The notes under the pieces were generated by a model. It ran no database searches. It saw only the letters and a list, made by a program, of their open reading frames with translations, and was not told the origin of the DNA. From the NCBI GenBank assembly GCA_025506515.1, contig CM046444.1, positions 71,716,192-71,780,191 of the forward strand: 64,000 nt of DNA, given 5' to 3'. This document shows positions 47,571-59,448 of this stretch, in pieces (the first letter of the stretch is position 1; each line of letters begins with the position of its first letter). Made by a program: the position numbers and the translations under genes. The DNA comes from Flaveria trinervia (taxonomy: Eukaryota > Streptophyta > Magnoliopsida > Asterales > Asteraceae).

Positions 47571-47786
47571 GGAGTGTCAACCTTATTGTAATCGTGAATG
47601 ATTGAGCAGAAACATTTGATATTATTGAAACACTCCTTTTCACAGAAATATATTCTCTCTTTACAACCGTATTTGTTCTTAATGCATACAAATATCAAAT
47701 TCTTGCTATAATTTGTCTAATTCTTGTTATTATTCCGCTGCGTTACACTCTAATCCATCAAACTTGAGATCACTCATCCTGTCAAA

Positions 47787-47801
47787 TGGTATTAGAGCTG
47801 G
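47787..47801 (+). promoter_or_regulatory. F primer-binding site
   Basis: TGGTATTAGAGCTGG two bases after the LTR end; one mismatch to TGGTATCAGAGC (initiator tRNA-Met). The short leader 47802-48014 that follows has no visible structure. Confidence 0.87.
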
Positions 47802-48014
47802 TTCATCATTGATCGATCTAATAATTGATCATTGAAACTGCTATCCAAGATCCAAGTTTGATTGAATTAGCATTGTTGCAAGAAACGGTTATAGAGATTG
47901 AATTTTCTATGTTTTTGGTCATTCATCCTGAGATTTATTCTTGGTTTTCATTGAGTCTGTTGTGGTCTGTGTAAAATCTTTTAAAAGCTTAAATAAATTG
48001 TATTTGGACCTAAA

Positions 48015-50910
48015 ATGACTACCCCTTCCAATGATCCTCACAATACTGGTTCCTCAACCAAGCCTCCGATGCTGGTTAGGAATGAGTACAACATATGGCA
48101 ACGACGAATGCTCCATCACCTGTCTGTTAACAGCTCAGGTTGTTGGACATCAGTGGTACATGGTCCACACAAGCCTATGGTGAATAACCCGGAAACCAAT
48201 CAAATGGTTCCGAAGAGGAGGGAGCAATACTCAGATGAGGATAAGAAATTGTTTGAGGTCGATGCAAAAGCCCATGGAATTCTAGCCATGGCACTGCCCA
48301 ATGAAATCTATTCTGGGCTAATGCATTATGAAACTGCCCATGACCTCTGGAATGCCTTGAAAGAACAATTTGGAGGAACAGATGAGGTCTTGGCAAATAA
48401 TAGAGAAATCCTTGCCCAACAATATGAGACATTCTCTCATAGGAAGGGTGAGACACTGACTCAACAGTTTGAGCGGTTCTCTTGTTTGATCTCTGAATTA
48501 AAAATGGTCAAACATGAGTACACAAACAGCCAGATGAATAACAGATTTCTCAGATCACTGCGTGAGAGATGGGACACATATACTATTGTCCTACGCTCCA
48601 GTGCAAATTTGGACAAACTATCTCTCACCAACTCTATGGGAAATTGCTCACATTGAGAGAGAGATAGAACATAAACGAAAACTGTCATCATCTAGAAAGC
48701 TCACTGATGATTTTGTACCAGGAAACACTGCCTTGGTAAGTCATGAGTCAGAGTATGCAGGATCAGAATGCCAATATGATGAGCATATTGATTTCACCTC
48801 AAACAATTCTAATCATGCCTTTCCGAGTGTTGATTGTCATTCTAGTAATAATAGTGACAATCTATGCTTTATCATGGATGATTTGAAGGGCATTGCTGAT
48901 GATGATTTAGAAGAGATGGATATTTTGAGCCAAATGGCCTTGATCAATATCAGATCTCAGAAATTCTACAAGAGAACTTGCAGGAAATTTCCTGGACTCT
49001 CTGACAAAACCAAAGTCGGTTTTGACAAGAGCAAGTTGAAGTGTCATAAATGCCACAGGCTTGGACACTTTGCAAGAGAGTGTAGATCAACTGGATCTAA
49101 CACTTGTGCCCCCTTTTTGACTTTTCCAAATAACAATTCATAATTCAAAGGGCAACACTCTGCTGGTTCTAGTCATTCATCACACCCTCAATCTCCTGCA
49201 TATTTTGTTCCTCAGGGTCAAATGCCATATCCTTATCCCTGCTATTATATGCCACAATCAAATCAAGTTCAAGATCCTATTGTACCACAATCTCATGCAC
49301 CACCAGAACCTCAACCATCTCCATCTCAATCACAACCTCATCATAGCTTCTTCACACCTGGAGTTGTTGATTTGAGTAGCTTACCTCATAACTTGTCTGG
49401 TCACACTGAGCAATACTATGCTGGTGCTAGTCAACATGGTGGTGAACACCCTTTTGGAAATCTTGCTCTCATGGCCCTGGAGTCTACTGAGGGTTCCTGT
49501 TCAAATGCATTATCTTCACAGGTAACTCAGGTATCTTCAGAGGCTAAAGCCAAGTTATGTTCTGAATCATGCATAGCTGCCTTTGTCTCTATTAGAGAGG
49601 CAAATGTAGCATTAATAAATCAAAAACTTGAGCTTGAGAAAACCATTTTCAAAAGAAAAGCAGAGCATGAGTCTGCTCTTAACAGTAAAGTGATGATATT
49701 TATAAGCTTAAATGCCAATTAAATGATGAAAAGGCCAAGCTAGAGGTTATTCTGGAAGACCACAGGAGTCTGAAAGAAAAACTTGCAGTGACCCAAGTTG
49801 AGTGTGAACGCTGGGTCTCATCATGCAAGGGATTTGAAATGCTTCTTAGCAAGCAAACTGCTTCAAATGTGAAGTTTGGCATTGGTTACAACCATACTGC
49901 TCCACCAACAGACTTTACTCCTAACTCCATAGTTAAGTCTGAAAGTGAAAGCAATCTCCAAACCACATTATCATGTGAGTCATTCTCCAATGATAATCTA
50001 AGATCAGAGAATGAAACCTGTGTTAAGATCTCAACAAATAAATTGACTGATGGTCTAACTACTGAGACTCATATGAAGCTGAGTAATTCAGATGTTGTTC
50101 CTCAATGTACCTCAAGTACTGAAAGAGACCCAACATCTGAAAAGCATTTCAAATCAGTTGAAATACAAGGACTAACAACTGCTGAGGAATCCATCAAACA
50201 GTCTATTAGGACGGATGGAAAACAGTTGAATTACCAGTCTTCAGCTATTACAAATCCTTTAGTACTTAATACTGATAGGAGGAAACTACTGAAGATCACA
50301 CCTTCAGTAGTTTCCACTTCAGCAGTAAAGATGTCCAAGATGAAGAATAAACCATGTGAAATTTGTGGTAAATTCAATCATCTATCTGATGAATGTTGGT
50401 ACAAAAAGGGTTTAAAGCTCCAAAGGGATGAGCTCATTAAACTAGAAATAAATAAAATGAAAACTAAGTTTGAGACCAAGTTTGTACCACAATCATCTCA
50501 ACCTGATAAACCCAAGCCTTACCCAAATCCACTAAGAAGGATACGGTTTATCAGAAGACAGCTGATATTGTTCCTCATGATAAACATAAGACTAAGTCTG
50601 TGAAATCTAAGAAGGAGGAAATGGTGGGTCACATGAACTCATCAAAAACAAGCTCTGGAGTGTCAAATGAACTGAAAGCTCGAGCTTCAAATAGACACAG
50701 CTTGTTATGATGGTTCAGCATCTGTTGGGGAGAGTTAACCAACTTGAAACCCATGTGATCAAACCACTGGAGAGGAATTCCAGGCCCAAATCCTTTTCAG
50801 CACCATCTCCATCTTCATCAGCTGTTAATCATAAGAAACCAGCTATGGTTAAATCTGTTGATAAAGTCAGTCCCAAAACCAAAAAGGTTTGGGTCTCCAA
50901 AGCTAAGTAG
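48015..50910 (+). pseudogene. F gag: capsid, two CCHC knuckles, coiled coil (broken)
   Basis: ATG at 48015. Capsid: MLVRNEYNIWQRRML, HDLWNALKEQFGG, NNRFLRSLRERWDTY. A single frameshift near 48630 leads to LEREIEHKRK. First knuckle CHKCHRLGHFAREC near 49040-49085. A stop at 49141-49143 is in frame with the next segment (PYPYPCYYMPQ; Pro/Gln/Ser-rich). A coiled coil (INQKLELEKTIFKRKAEHES) continues across a frameshift near 49690, then FGIGYNHTAPP, and a second knuckle CEICGKFNHLSDEC near 50350-50395. The basic tail ends KKVWVSKAK at 50910. Two separated knuckles with a coiled coil between them is more complex than the usual copia gag but consistent with sirevirus-type gags. Confidence 0.85.
50281..50315 (+). 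repeat. Perfect 14-bp inverted repeat inside F gag
   Basis: GGAAACTACTGAAG (50281-50294), 7-base loop, CTTCAGTAGTTTCC (50302-50315). The arm is the same word that fills the LTR and the pol-aORF spacer. Confidence 0.95.
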
Positions 50911-53900
50911 TTTCTTATGATTGTGCAGGGTTCTTCAGCATGCCAAAGAAGCATCTGGTATGTGGACAGTGGAGGATCCATGCACATGACTAGGAGTAGC
51001 TCTCTCTTCATGATTACCTCAAGGAAAGAAGGGATTTGTCTCATTTGGAAAAGATGCTAAAGGTTACATCATTGGAAAGGGATTTGTGTCTAATGGAGAT
51101 ATTAGATTTGATGATGTTAACCATGTGGAGAATCTCAAATACAATCTCTTGAGTGTCAGTCAGATGTGTGACAAAGGACATGTTGCTCTTTTCACAAGCC
51201 AGAACTGTAGGATTTTGTCTTCCAAGGTTCTGAGCCTGATTGACAAAGTACTGGATGATAATACTCTCCTGAAGGCTAACAGGATAGGAAGAGTATATGC
51301 CTTGGATCTGTCAAAGAAAATTGAGTTAAGAGGCCATCCATGCTTGTTCTCCAAGGCCTCTCTCCAAGATCTAAACTGTGGCATAGAAGGCTGGGTCATG
51401 TTAATCTCAAAAACATGAATCAGCTGATCCACAAGAGTTTAGTGAGAGGTCTTCCAATAAAGGAGTTCAATTGTGATGAAATCTGCACTGCATGCTTAAA
51501 AGGGAAACAACATAAAGTTTCATTCCCAACCATAGAAGAATCCAAGTCTAATGCCTGCTTACAACTACTGCACATGGATCTTTTTGGTCCTGTGAAGGTA
51601 ATGAGTATGGCAAAGAAGAAATACTGTCTGGTAATTGTGGATGATTACTCTAGATATGTATGGACCTTCTTCTTGCATTCAAAGGATGAGGCTGCTCAGT
51701 CCTATATGAACTTTGTGCTACACGTTGAGAAGCAGTATTCCCTACCAGTTAAGTGTGTCAGGAGTGACAATGGTACTGAATTCAGAAACCACACTCTTGA
51801 TGAGTTTTAATTATCAAAGGGAATCAAGAGGCAGTATAGCATCCCAAGGACTCCAAAGCAAAATGGAGTAGTGGAGAGAAAGAACAGGACCCTCATTGAA
51901 GCTGCAAGGTCCATGTTGGCTGATTCTGGTCTGCCACTGAACTTTTGGGCTGAAGCTATCAATACAGCCTGCTATGTACAGAATAGAGCCTTAGTAAATC
52001 AGAGGTTGATGAAAACTCCTTATGAAGTTTTACATCATTTAGCCCCTTTTATTTCATTCTTTAGAGCATTTGGGTGTCCCTGTTACATTCTCAACACAAA
52101 GGATCAACTTCAAAAGTTTGATTCTAAGGTGGATGCAGGGTATTTTGTTGGGTATTCATCCACTTGCAAGGCTTATAGAGTATTCAACTGTCGGACAAAG
52201 ATAGTTGAAAAACCTTGCATGTGAAGTTCAATGAATCCCCTAAGGATACAATTCCACAAAACCCTGTGGAGGTGTTTGATCTGGACATTCTGCAATATGT
52301 TCCTTATCAACCACCTGTTGTTGCAGATCATATGAATCCATCATCTTCTGTAGCTAGTCATCCATCTGGTGTTACTGATGATGATGATGATATCAGTAAT
52401 CACCTTTTCAAGTTTAGTGATCAACTGCCTCATTTAGCTAGACCTGATGTTCCTGTAGCTTCAGTAGCACAATCCACAACAAATGCTGATGAGATTTCTA
52501 CAACTTCAACTTCCTTTGAATTACCATCTACTGATTGGTTTCAAGGAAATGCTTCACCAAATCATCTGTTGCTGCTGAGCCTACTACAAACACTTGCACA
52601 GATCTTATTGTGTACCAAGATCTGAAGAATCACCCTATGTCTCAAATCATTGGTGATATCAATGCCGGCGTTTCAACAAGAAGTCAATTGTCTAATTTCT
52701 GCTTTTATGCTCTCTTCATTAGTCAGCAAGAGCCAAAGAACTATCACATTGCTTTAAGGGACAATGGATGGGTTGAAGCCATGCAGCTTGAGCTTCTTCA
52801 GTTCAAGAAACAGCAAGTGTGGGAACTGGTTCCTCTACCTCCAGGTAAGTGTGCAATAGGTACTAAATGGGTGTTTAGGAACAAAACTGATGAAAATGGG
52901 CTTATTGTTAAGAACAAGGCCAGACTGGTTGTACAGGGGTTTTCACAAGAGGAAGGCATTGATTATAATGAAACCTTTGCCCCTGTAGCCAGACTGGAAG
53001 CAATTCGATTGTTTTTAGCTTATGATGCTTATCACAACCTTAAAGTTTTTCAAATGGATGTCAAAAGTGCATTTTTGTATGGGAAACTTAAAGAAGAGTT
53101 TTATGTATGTCAACCACCAGGTTTTGAGGACAATAAACATCCTAATTGGGTGTATAAGCTTGATAAGGCTCTCTATGGGTTGAAACAAGCTCCTAGAGCC
53201 TGGTATGAGACATTATCAAACTTTATTCTGGAAAATAATTTCACTAGAGGCTCCATAGATAAGACTTTATTCATTAAGAAAGCTGGGCAGCATAATCTAC
53301 TTGTTCAAATTTATGTAGATGATATTATTTTTGCATCCTCTGATCCACAGTTGTGTGATGCCTTTACAAAGTTGATGAAACAGAAGTTTGAAATGAGTGC
53401 CACGGGAGAATTACAGTTCTTTCTGGGTTTGCAAATCAAACAAAAGGCTAATGGAATTTTCTTTCATCAGTCCAAATACACAAAAGACCTTTTGGAAAAG
53501 TTTGATTTACAAAAGTGTAAGCCTGTTCTACTCCCATGTGCAACACCACACAACTGGATACAGATCAGAAAGGTAAAGTGGTTGATGAAACACTTTACGC
53601 ATGTATGATTGGGTCCTTGATGTACTTAACAGCTTCTAGACCAGATATTATGTTTGCTACATGTTTTTGTGCTAGATTTCAGGCTGCACCTAAGGAGTCT
53701 CATTTGATTGCAGTAAAGAGGATCTTTAGATATTTGCAAGGCTCTCCATCTCTAGGTTTATGGTATTCTACTAGACATTCTCGTAAATTGGATGCTTTTT
53801 CTGACAGTGACTATGCACGGTGTAAGTTGACAAGAAAGTCCACTTCTGGAGGATGCCAATTCCTAGGCAACTGCTTGATTTCTTGGCAGAGTAAGAAGCA

Positions 53901-54255
53901 GACCTCAGTTGCTACATCAACTGCTGAAGCAGAGTACATTGCTGCTGCAAGCTGTACATCTTAGGTACTCTGGCTTCAAAACCAATTATTGGATTATGGC
54001 ATAACAGAGACTAAGACCCCATTGTTAATGGACAGCTCTTCAGCTCTTTGTATTGTCAAGAATCCTGTCCAGCACTCTAGGACTAAACATATTGAAATCA
54101 GACACCATTTTATTAGAGATTGTTTTGAAAAATGTCTAATTGATCCAAAATTTGTTCCTAGTGCTGATGAGCTTGCCGACATTTTCACTAAACCCTTGGA
54201 TAACACAACTTTCCAAAATCTAGTGTTAAGGCTTGGTATGCTGCAGCTAGAATAA
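50911..54255 (+). pseudogene. F pol: protease, integrase, RT, RNase H (few breaks)
   Basis: Protease WYVDSGGSMHMT near 50960-50995 (catalytic D-S-G present), then LLSVSQMCDKGH. Integrase zinc region LWHRRLGHVN...CTACLKGKQHKV at 51370-51520. Core D in LHMDLFGPV, D in VRSDNGTEFRN and E in GVVERKNRT. One TAA at 51808-51810 in the core, and frameshifts near 51330, 52200 and 52560. RT and RNase H (52535-53608, 53536-54255) have GTKWVFRNK, KARLVVQGF, DVKSAFLYG, YVDDIIFAS (about 53320), then STSGGCQFLG and STAEAEYIAAAS. Stop codons or shifts fall near 53560 and 53962. Terminal LRLGMLQLE with stop at 54253-54255. The RT type is what I associate with SIRE-lineage copia. Confidence 0.9.
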
Positions 54256-55073
54256 GTGACAACTACTGATGATCTCAGCTCACAAGTACTGATGATCATT
54301 AGTTTATTATTGTCATATATATAAGTACTGAAGTTATTTTCCCACGGAAGTTTTCTTTAAACTACTAGAGCTTAACTTCTCAGTACTCAAGTACTTTATT
54401 TGTTAAAACAATTGATGTAGTTACAACAGCTGATGTAGCTACAACTACTGTTGTCAGAAATACAAATACGTACTGATGTCCTATGAAACATCTGAAAACA
54501 GATGAAAACGTCTGATGAGTACGTGTTGAGGACAGTATGAAACAGCTGAAAAGCAATGAATTGACGATAACTACTCATGACTAACACCAAGTCTTCAGTT
54601 GTTTACAACAACTGATGGTAAAACCAAAGTCTTTAGTAGTTTCCTAACTGCTGATGACTAATACCAAGTCCTTAGTTGTTTCATCACCTGAAGTCAAAAC
54701 TATCCTCAGTAGTTTTGTTACTAGTGATGACTAAATCCTCAGTAGTTTTATAACTACTAATGACTAAATCTTCAGTAGTTTTATAACTGCTGATGACTAA
54801 ATCAGAGACTTCAGCTGTTTCAACGACTGATGGTTAAAACCAAGTCTTCAGTTGTTTTATAACATCTGCTGATCACACCAATACGGTCAGTCATTCCAAG
54901 CCTCTGAAAGTTAATACCATATCATCCGTAGTTTCAACAATTGGTGACTAACACCAAAACCTTCAGTCGTTTTCTAACCCTACCCTTTAAATACCTTATT
55001 CCACCTTTAGAGTTTTTACTTTCTTCTCTTCTCAAACCTAACGTTCAAAAAACTCTGTGACCTCTCTTCATCA
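54256..55073 (+). repeat. F pol-aORF spacer: array of palindromic ~33-45-nt units
   Basis: About ten degenerate units between roughly 54571 and 54980, each pairing CTGATGACTAA with CTTCAGTAGTTTTATAAC. The clearest are the 33-bp tandem copies 54721-54753 and 54754-54786. CAGTAGTT followed by TTAT and AACTACT or AACTGCTG makes an inverted repeat across each unit boundary. The first part (54256-54570) has looser versions (AACTACTGATGATC, AACAGCTGATGTAG). No ORF. Confidence 0.85.
54986..54993 (+). promoter_or_regulatory. TATA-like box, candidate aORF promoter in F
   Basis: TTTAAATA in CTACCCTTTAAATACCTT, directly after the repeat array and about 80 bases before the aORF ATG. A pyrimidine-rich leader (TTTCTTCTCTTCTC) lies between, a typical plant core-promoter layout. 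Promoter function is inferred. Confidence 0.45.
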
Positions 55074-58000
55074 ATGGCGACCATGCAACTAAAACCTCGA
55101 CACAACTGTGTCGCATATCTCACAAAATCGCCATACTGGACCAAGTTTCACAACGCCATTGATTTAATGGTTCAGTCACCTTACAAAACCCTTTTCTGTT
55201 AAATCCCACCATATATGCCGAATCTCTTAACCAATTCTGGACAAACGTCACTCTTGTCTCTGAGGAGAATGACACAGAGTCTCTTCAATCGTTTGTCCAT
55301 CATCAAAAGGTGGTCATTACTCCAGACATTCTTCGCCAAACCCTCAAACTGGATGATGCCACTCTCCCAACCGGTTATCCAAAGGGCACAATCGATCAAT
55401 CCTTTGCCCAGCATGGATACCAGGGTAACCTGAGTGCATCTACCATATGGAAGAAACATTTCCAGGATGCCGAACGTCTCTTCTTTCACCTGGTAAATGT
55501 CTGCCTTGCCCCCAAGACTTCATCATGGGATCAAATGTCCACAAGGTGGCAACAGGTAATGTACTCCATCCTTGAGCAACAACCTTTAAATTTTTCTGAA
55601 ATACTATTTTTAGAGCTCAAGGATATGGCCCAAAAACAACTTGCTAACCGTTGGATATTATATCCTCGGTTCATAATGGCCATAATTGAAAACCAGCTTC
55701 AAGCTGAGGGACTTGTTGGCCTGGGAGTCCCTGCTACGGCTGTATTGCCTGAAGTATACTCCCGGCACAACTCTGACCAATCACTCAAAATGGCTGCCAA
55801 GCTGCGCAAACCCACGCAGCTGGAACCCACAGCCATCACCTCCAAATCCAAAGTCCCCACCAAACCCACTAAAAAGAAGACAAAAAAGGCTACTCAGGGA
55901 AATGAGTCCCCTAAGGATGCCCCTGCAACACAAACGCAGGCTATATCCACTGGTTATAACCCCCTAGTGGATACAAGGACTTCACCAGCCACAGCCGCTC
56001 AGGATCCTCTCAAAAGTAGCCTGCAGCAACCAAAGAAGGGGTACCCACTAATCTGGGATCTTCCTCATTTGAGGAGATTTCCATTGAAGAGCACCATTCT
56101 CCCAGGTGCATACTGCTTTTACCCCATCTCCCACTGCAACCGCCCCATAAGTCCTACTCTCATTATTGCAAACGTGCTGACTCAGCTGCATGCCTCTCCT
56201 CCTCCCCAACAAACACCAACAAAGGGGAAAACCACAACAATTGAGGAAGAGGATCAACATGCTCCTGACAGCCACAGCACGAGGGTTTCACTGTTCTATC
56301 TCCTGGTGTGGATATGGAGACCAGAACATCTGGTGAGGCTGCCACCTCTTCTGAATCAACACATGATCAGACTGAGCTGGTAACACAGCTAAGACCTCAC
56401 CAGAGGCAACAGCTGATGAAGGACATTGTCCTGCGGCTAAGTTCCAAGAAAAAGGGGCACATGCTACAACTAGTCTACACCCAGTGCATGTACATCCTGC
56501 TACAAGCAGGAGGTCAGGTGATTCAACATCTGCTGATGATGACCTGGGCTTCTTGTATGATGTTCTGGCCTAGAACACAATTCTTGAGGAAGAAGTCAGT
56601 AGACTACAAAGACTACTTGACCAATTCTCTCAACAAGCAAGTCCATCTGCCACCAACATAAACCCACAGATGGCACCTTCACCTGAAGGTCTCCCACACA
56701 CTCAGCCACTCAAAACTTCCGAGCCACTAGCCTCTATTTCTGGCACTGCTTCTCAGGGACAGAACCCCTCTGAGCAAACACTGCTATCTTTCAACAATCC
56801 CTACCTCTCATCACCCCAATGATCACAGACATTGTGATCAAAACCATGGATGAGAGGCTTCCCTCAATCATACAACCCCTGGTGGAGGAGATTATGAGCA
56901 CAAGGCTTTCTGCTACTCAAACCCTTGCAACCAGAAAGGGGGAGAGGCGGTCAGTGAAAGCAAAGAGGAAGAGCATAGAGGGGAAGAAAGAAAAGGAGAC
57001 TGAGAAGGAAGAGGAGTTGTGAACGGAGCTGACATTGATCCAGTGGGTGAAAGTCACAAAGACTTTCATGTCACATATAAGAAGAGAAGGTTGAAGGAAA
57101 AGAAAAAGAACTCGAACATGATAAGATGATCAAAATGGCGGATGCTACACACAGTAAATCAATGGACTCCATTATTGATGAACTGTATAGACAGGGGTTC
57201 GATACTGCACAGCTGACTCAGAGATTAGGAGACTTGAAGTTGAAGAAATTAACTCAAGATGGGCAAGTTATGATGCATTAGAAAGAGAAAGACTAGAGAT
57301 CATGATCAGATTCATTGAAAAGTACCTTGGGAGATCATTGATCGAGATTAAGTCATGGACCAGGGACAGTATCCTGGCAATAACCACCAAGATCTGTTCG
57401 TCTGAAGCTTACACTAAGGGATTGGTGATTGAAGAACTAAATGAGGCAGGTGCTGGGAATAGAAAGGAACTAGCAAAACACTCAAAAGCCTCACTCACTA
57501 CAAGAATGCTAGAACAACCTGCAAAACCTCCAACTTCAAAATCACCACTACCACAACCCTCTAAACCAACTCCTTTACCCTCAAAACCAACAGCCGATGA
57601 TGCACCCAAGAAGAAGAAGAAAAGGGTGTTGAGGCTAGAAGAAGAAGAAGAAGAGGATGATGAGGAAGAAGATAGGCTGCCTCTTTCTGCAGTCCTAACT
57701 TTGCCTAAAGCCAAACCTATGCCCATCACTCCCACCTCATAGATGGAAGCTGTGAGAGTAAAGATAAAAGAAGAACAGCAGCAAAAGCTTCATGATGATG
57801 AGATGATGAAAAGCATAGACAAAACTTATGCTGCTTCTTCATCAATAATCAGTATGAAGAAGGAAGCTCTGAGATTGTACACCCTTGCTAACACATTTCA
57901 ATATCAAAAGGAAAAGGTGAGAATATGGCCTGATCCTAGGGTGGCTCACAGAATTGTAAAGAAAGACATTCCTTCGAGATACAAGGGCCAAGTAAAAAGG

Positions 58001-58387
58001 ATCGTAGATGAAGAGATCACAATGGTCCTTGTAGTATCACCCTGGGAAATTGTAGAAGATTTCAAGAAGGCCTATGAAACTAAACAGCCACCCCAAAAGA
58101 TGTTAGAGAACAGACTAATTAAAAAGGGGTTAGTCTACAAGAGGCTTGAGAACTTTAAACAAAATGAGCTCAGTCTGTTACTTGAAGGGACTCACCCAGA
58201 TGAGTTTGCATACAGACAGATCACAACAGTTGAGCTCAAAAATGGCAAACAGGCTAAGTACATTTCAGAGCTGTATGGGCGTGAAGGATTGTTTGATGGT
58301 GGAGCTGAAAATCTTACCATGGAAGAACAAATTATGTTTCTCAGAGCATACACCAGAGAATCCTACAGGCTTATACATGGGAAGTAG
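55074..58387 (+). pseudogene. F additional ORF (aORF) 3' of pol, about 1.1 kaa, broken
   Basis: Starts MATMQLKPRHNCVAYL at 55074; a single-base shift at 55200 leads into a 357-residue open stretch to 56383. This has PTIYAESLNQFWTN, VVITPDILRQTLKLDD, LAPKTSSWDQMS and NRWILYPRFIMAIIENQ: the N-terminal domain, shared in pattern with the N aORF (KRFWRTA; YPRFLQML). A Lys/Pro/Thr-rich linker follows, then broken pieces to 57022. From 57302 to 58387 one frame is open except for a TAG at 57740: Lys-rich then acidic tract (PKKKKKRVLRLEEEEEEDDE), a coiled-coil-like stretch, and a conserved-looking C-terminus (YGREGLFDGGAENLTMEEQI). No signal peptide or membrane segment seen. Uncharacterised; the basic run could be a nuclear signal (guess). 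Confidence 0.78.
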
Positions 58388-58604
58388 ATTTCATGGATAG
58401 GACCACAGCCCTGTGTCCAGTTCCCCAAAGTCAGGGCTGCTATCCATACTATGCCAACCAAATTTCAGAAATCTATTCCCAGGCCAGTGCTTAATTGGGT
58501 CATCTTCTTAGCTGATCAAGAAGGAAAAAGACCAATCTTATTGCCAACAATAAGTGGGACCTCAATAAAGTTAAGGTTTTGGCTGCATTGGTTCAGGGGG
58601 AGTT
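58388..58604 (+). other. F 3' tail and polypurine tract
   Basis: The aORF frame stays open after the TAG at 58385-58387, through WIGPQPCVQFPKVRAAIHTM and beyond, until a stop at 58611-58613 inside the 3' LTR, so the aORF may originally have ended here. The PPT AGGGGGAG is at 58595-58602. Confidence 0.7.
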
Positions 58605-59448
58605 TGTTGGAGTAAAAGAACCAATGAGCCGGATCAGAAAAACCTTAAGTCTCACAAACGTCACAACAACTGTTGAAGTCCACAACAGCTGAAGACAAGT
58701 CTGAACACAAGCGCTGAAGACAAAGTCTGAAGACAAGTGCTGAAGACAAAGTCTGAAGACACAAGTGCTGAAGACAAGTCTGAAGACAAGTGCTAAAGAC
58801 AAAGTCTGAAGACACAAGTGCTGAAGACAAAGTCTGAAGACACAAGTACTGAAGACAAAGTCTGAAGACAAGTGCTGAGGACAAAGTCTGAAGACACAAG
58901 TGCTGAAGACAAGTCTGAAGACAAGTGCTAAAGACCAAGTATCAGTCATTGTCACAACAGCTGAAGAGGTCTTCCTCAGTAGTTGTGACTGTTTTCTTTC
59001 AGTAGTTTTATGTTTTCCTTTCTGTAATTTTGTAAAACGACTGAAGAGCTTGTTCTTCAGTCGTTGTAGTTTCAGTAGTTTCGTAGCAGTAGTTTTATGT
59101 TTTATACTTAGCACTCTGATATGTTCTCAGTAGTTGTGAACATTTCAGTAGTTTGTTATGTTTTTGTTATTTTTGTAACAAATCTACCAGATGTCACTAT
59201 CCCGTGATATCAGCAGTGATTGAACTCTATATAAGGAGTGTCAACGTTATTGTAATCGTGAATGATTGAGCAGAAACATTTGATATTATTGAAACATTCC
59301 TTTTCACAGAAATATATTCTCTCTTTACAACCGTATTTGTTCTTAATGCATACGAATATAAAATTCTTGCTATAATTTGTCTAATTCTTGTTCTTATTCC
59401 GCTGCGTTACACTCTAATCCATCAAACTTGAGATCACTGATCCTGTCA
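58605..59448 (+). repeat. F 3' LTR (844 bp)
   Basis: Starts TGTTGGAGTAAAAGAACC, ends GATCACTGATCCTGTCA, then GTTAG. Nearly identical to the 5' LTR outside the minisatellite. A second inverted repeat is perfect here: AACGACTGAAGA (59036-59047), 6-base loop, TCTTCAGTCGTT (59054-59065). TATA box at 59228-59234. Confidence 0.93.

Larger units (their letters stand above)
46952..47784 (+). repeat. F 5' LTR (833 bp)
   Basis: Starts TGTTGGACCAAAAGAACC and ends GATCACTCATCCTGTCA. U3 holds a minisatellite (47036-47267), two inverted repeats built on CTTCAGTAGTT-type words and a TATA box (47564-47570); the R/U5 part contains TTATTCCGCTGCGTTACACT. Confidence 0.93.
46952..59448 (+). mobile_element. F: 12.5-kb sirevirus-like copia element with an additional ORF
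   Basis: Complete plus-strand element: 5' LTR (833 bp), PBS, gag, protease, integrase, RT, RNase H, repeat-filled spacer, aORF, PPT, 3' LTR (844 bp), flanked by GTTAG on both sides. The two LTRs are very alike, differing mainly in copy number of an internal minisatellite, so the insertion looks fairly recent. Coding frames nonetheless contain several stops and single-base shifts. Same gene order as N but with a different LTR family and no close nucleotide similarity. Confidence 0.94.

Noticed and set aside
57409..57735. Antisense Ser-rich ORF over the F aORF, and a similar one at 14189-14407 over the N aORF
   Set aside because: They are mirror translations of Glu/Asp-rich codons (GAA/GAT read as TTC/ATC), without independent support.
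55074..58387. Calling the additional ORF an envelope gene
   Set aside because: No signal peptide, transmembrane segment or furin-like site is visible in the F or N version; the label would rest on position alone.
58593..59114. Minus-strand ORFs of 90-170 residues over both F LTRs (low-complexity Cys/Leu/Ser/Phe repeats)
   Set aside because: They are translations of the U3 minisatellite, differ in length between the two LTRs and run antisense to the element.
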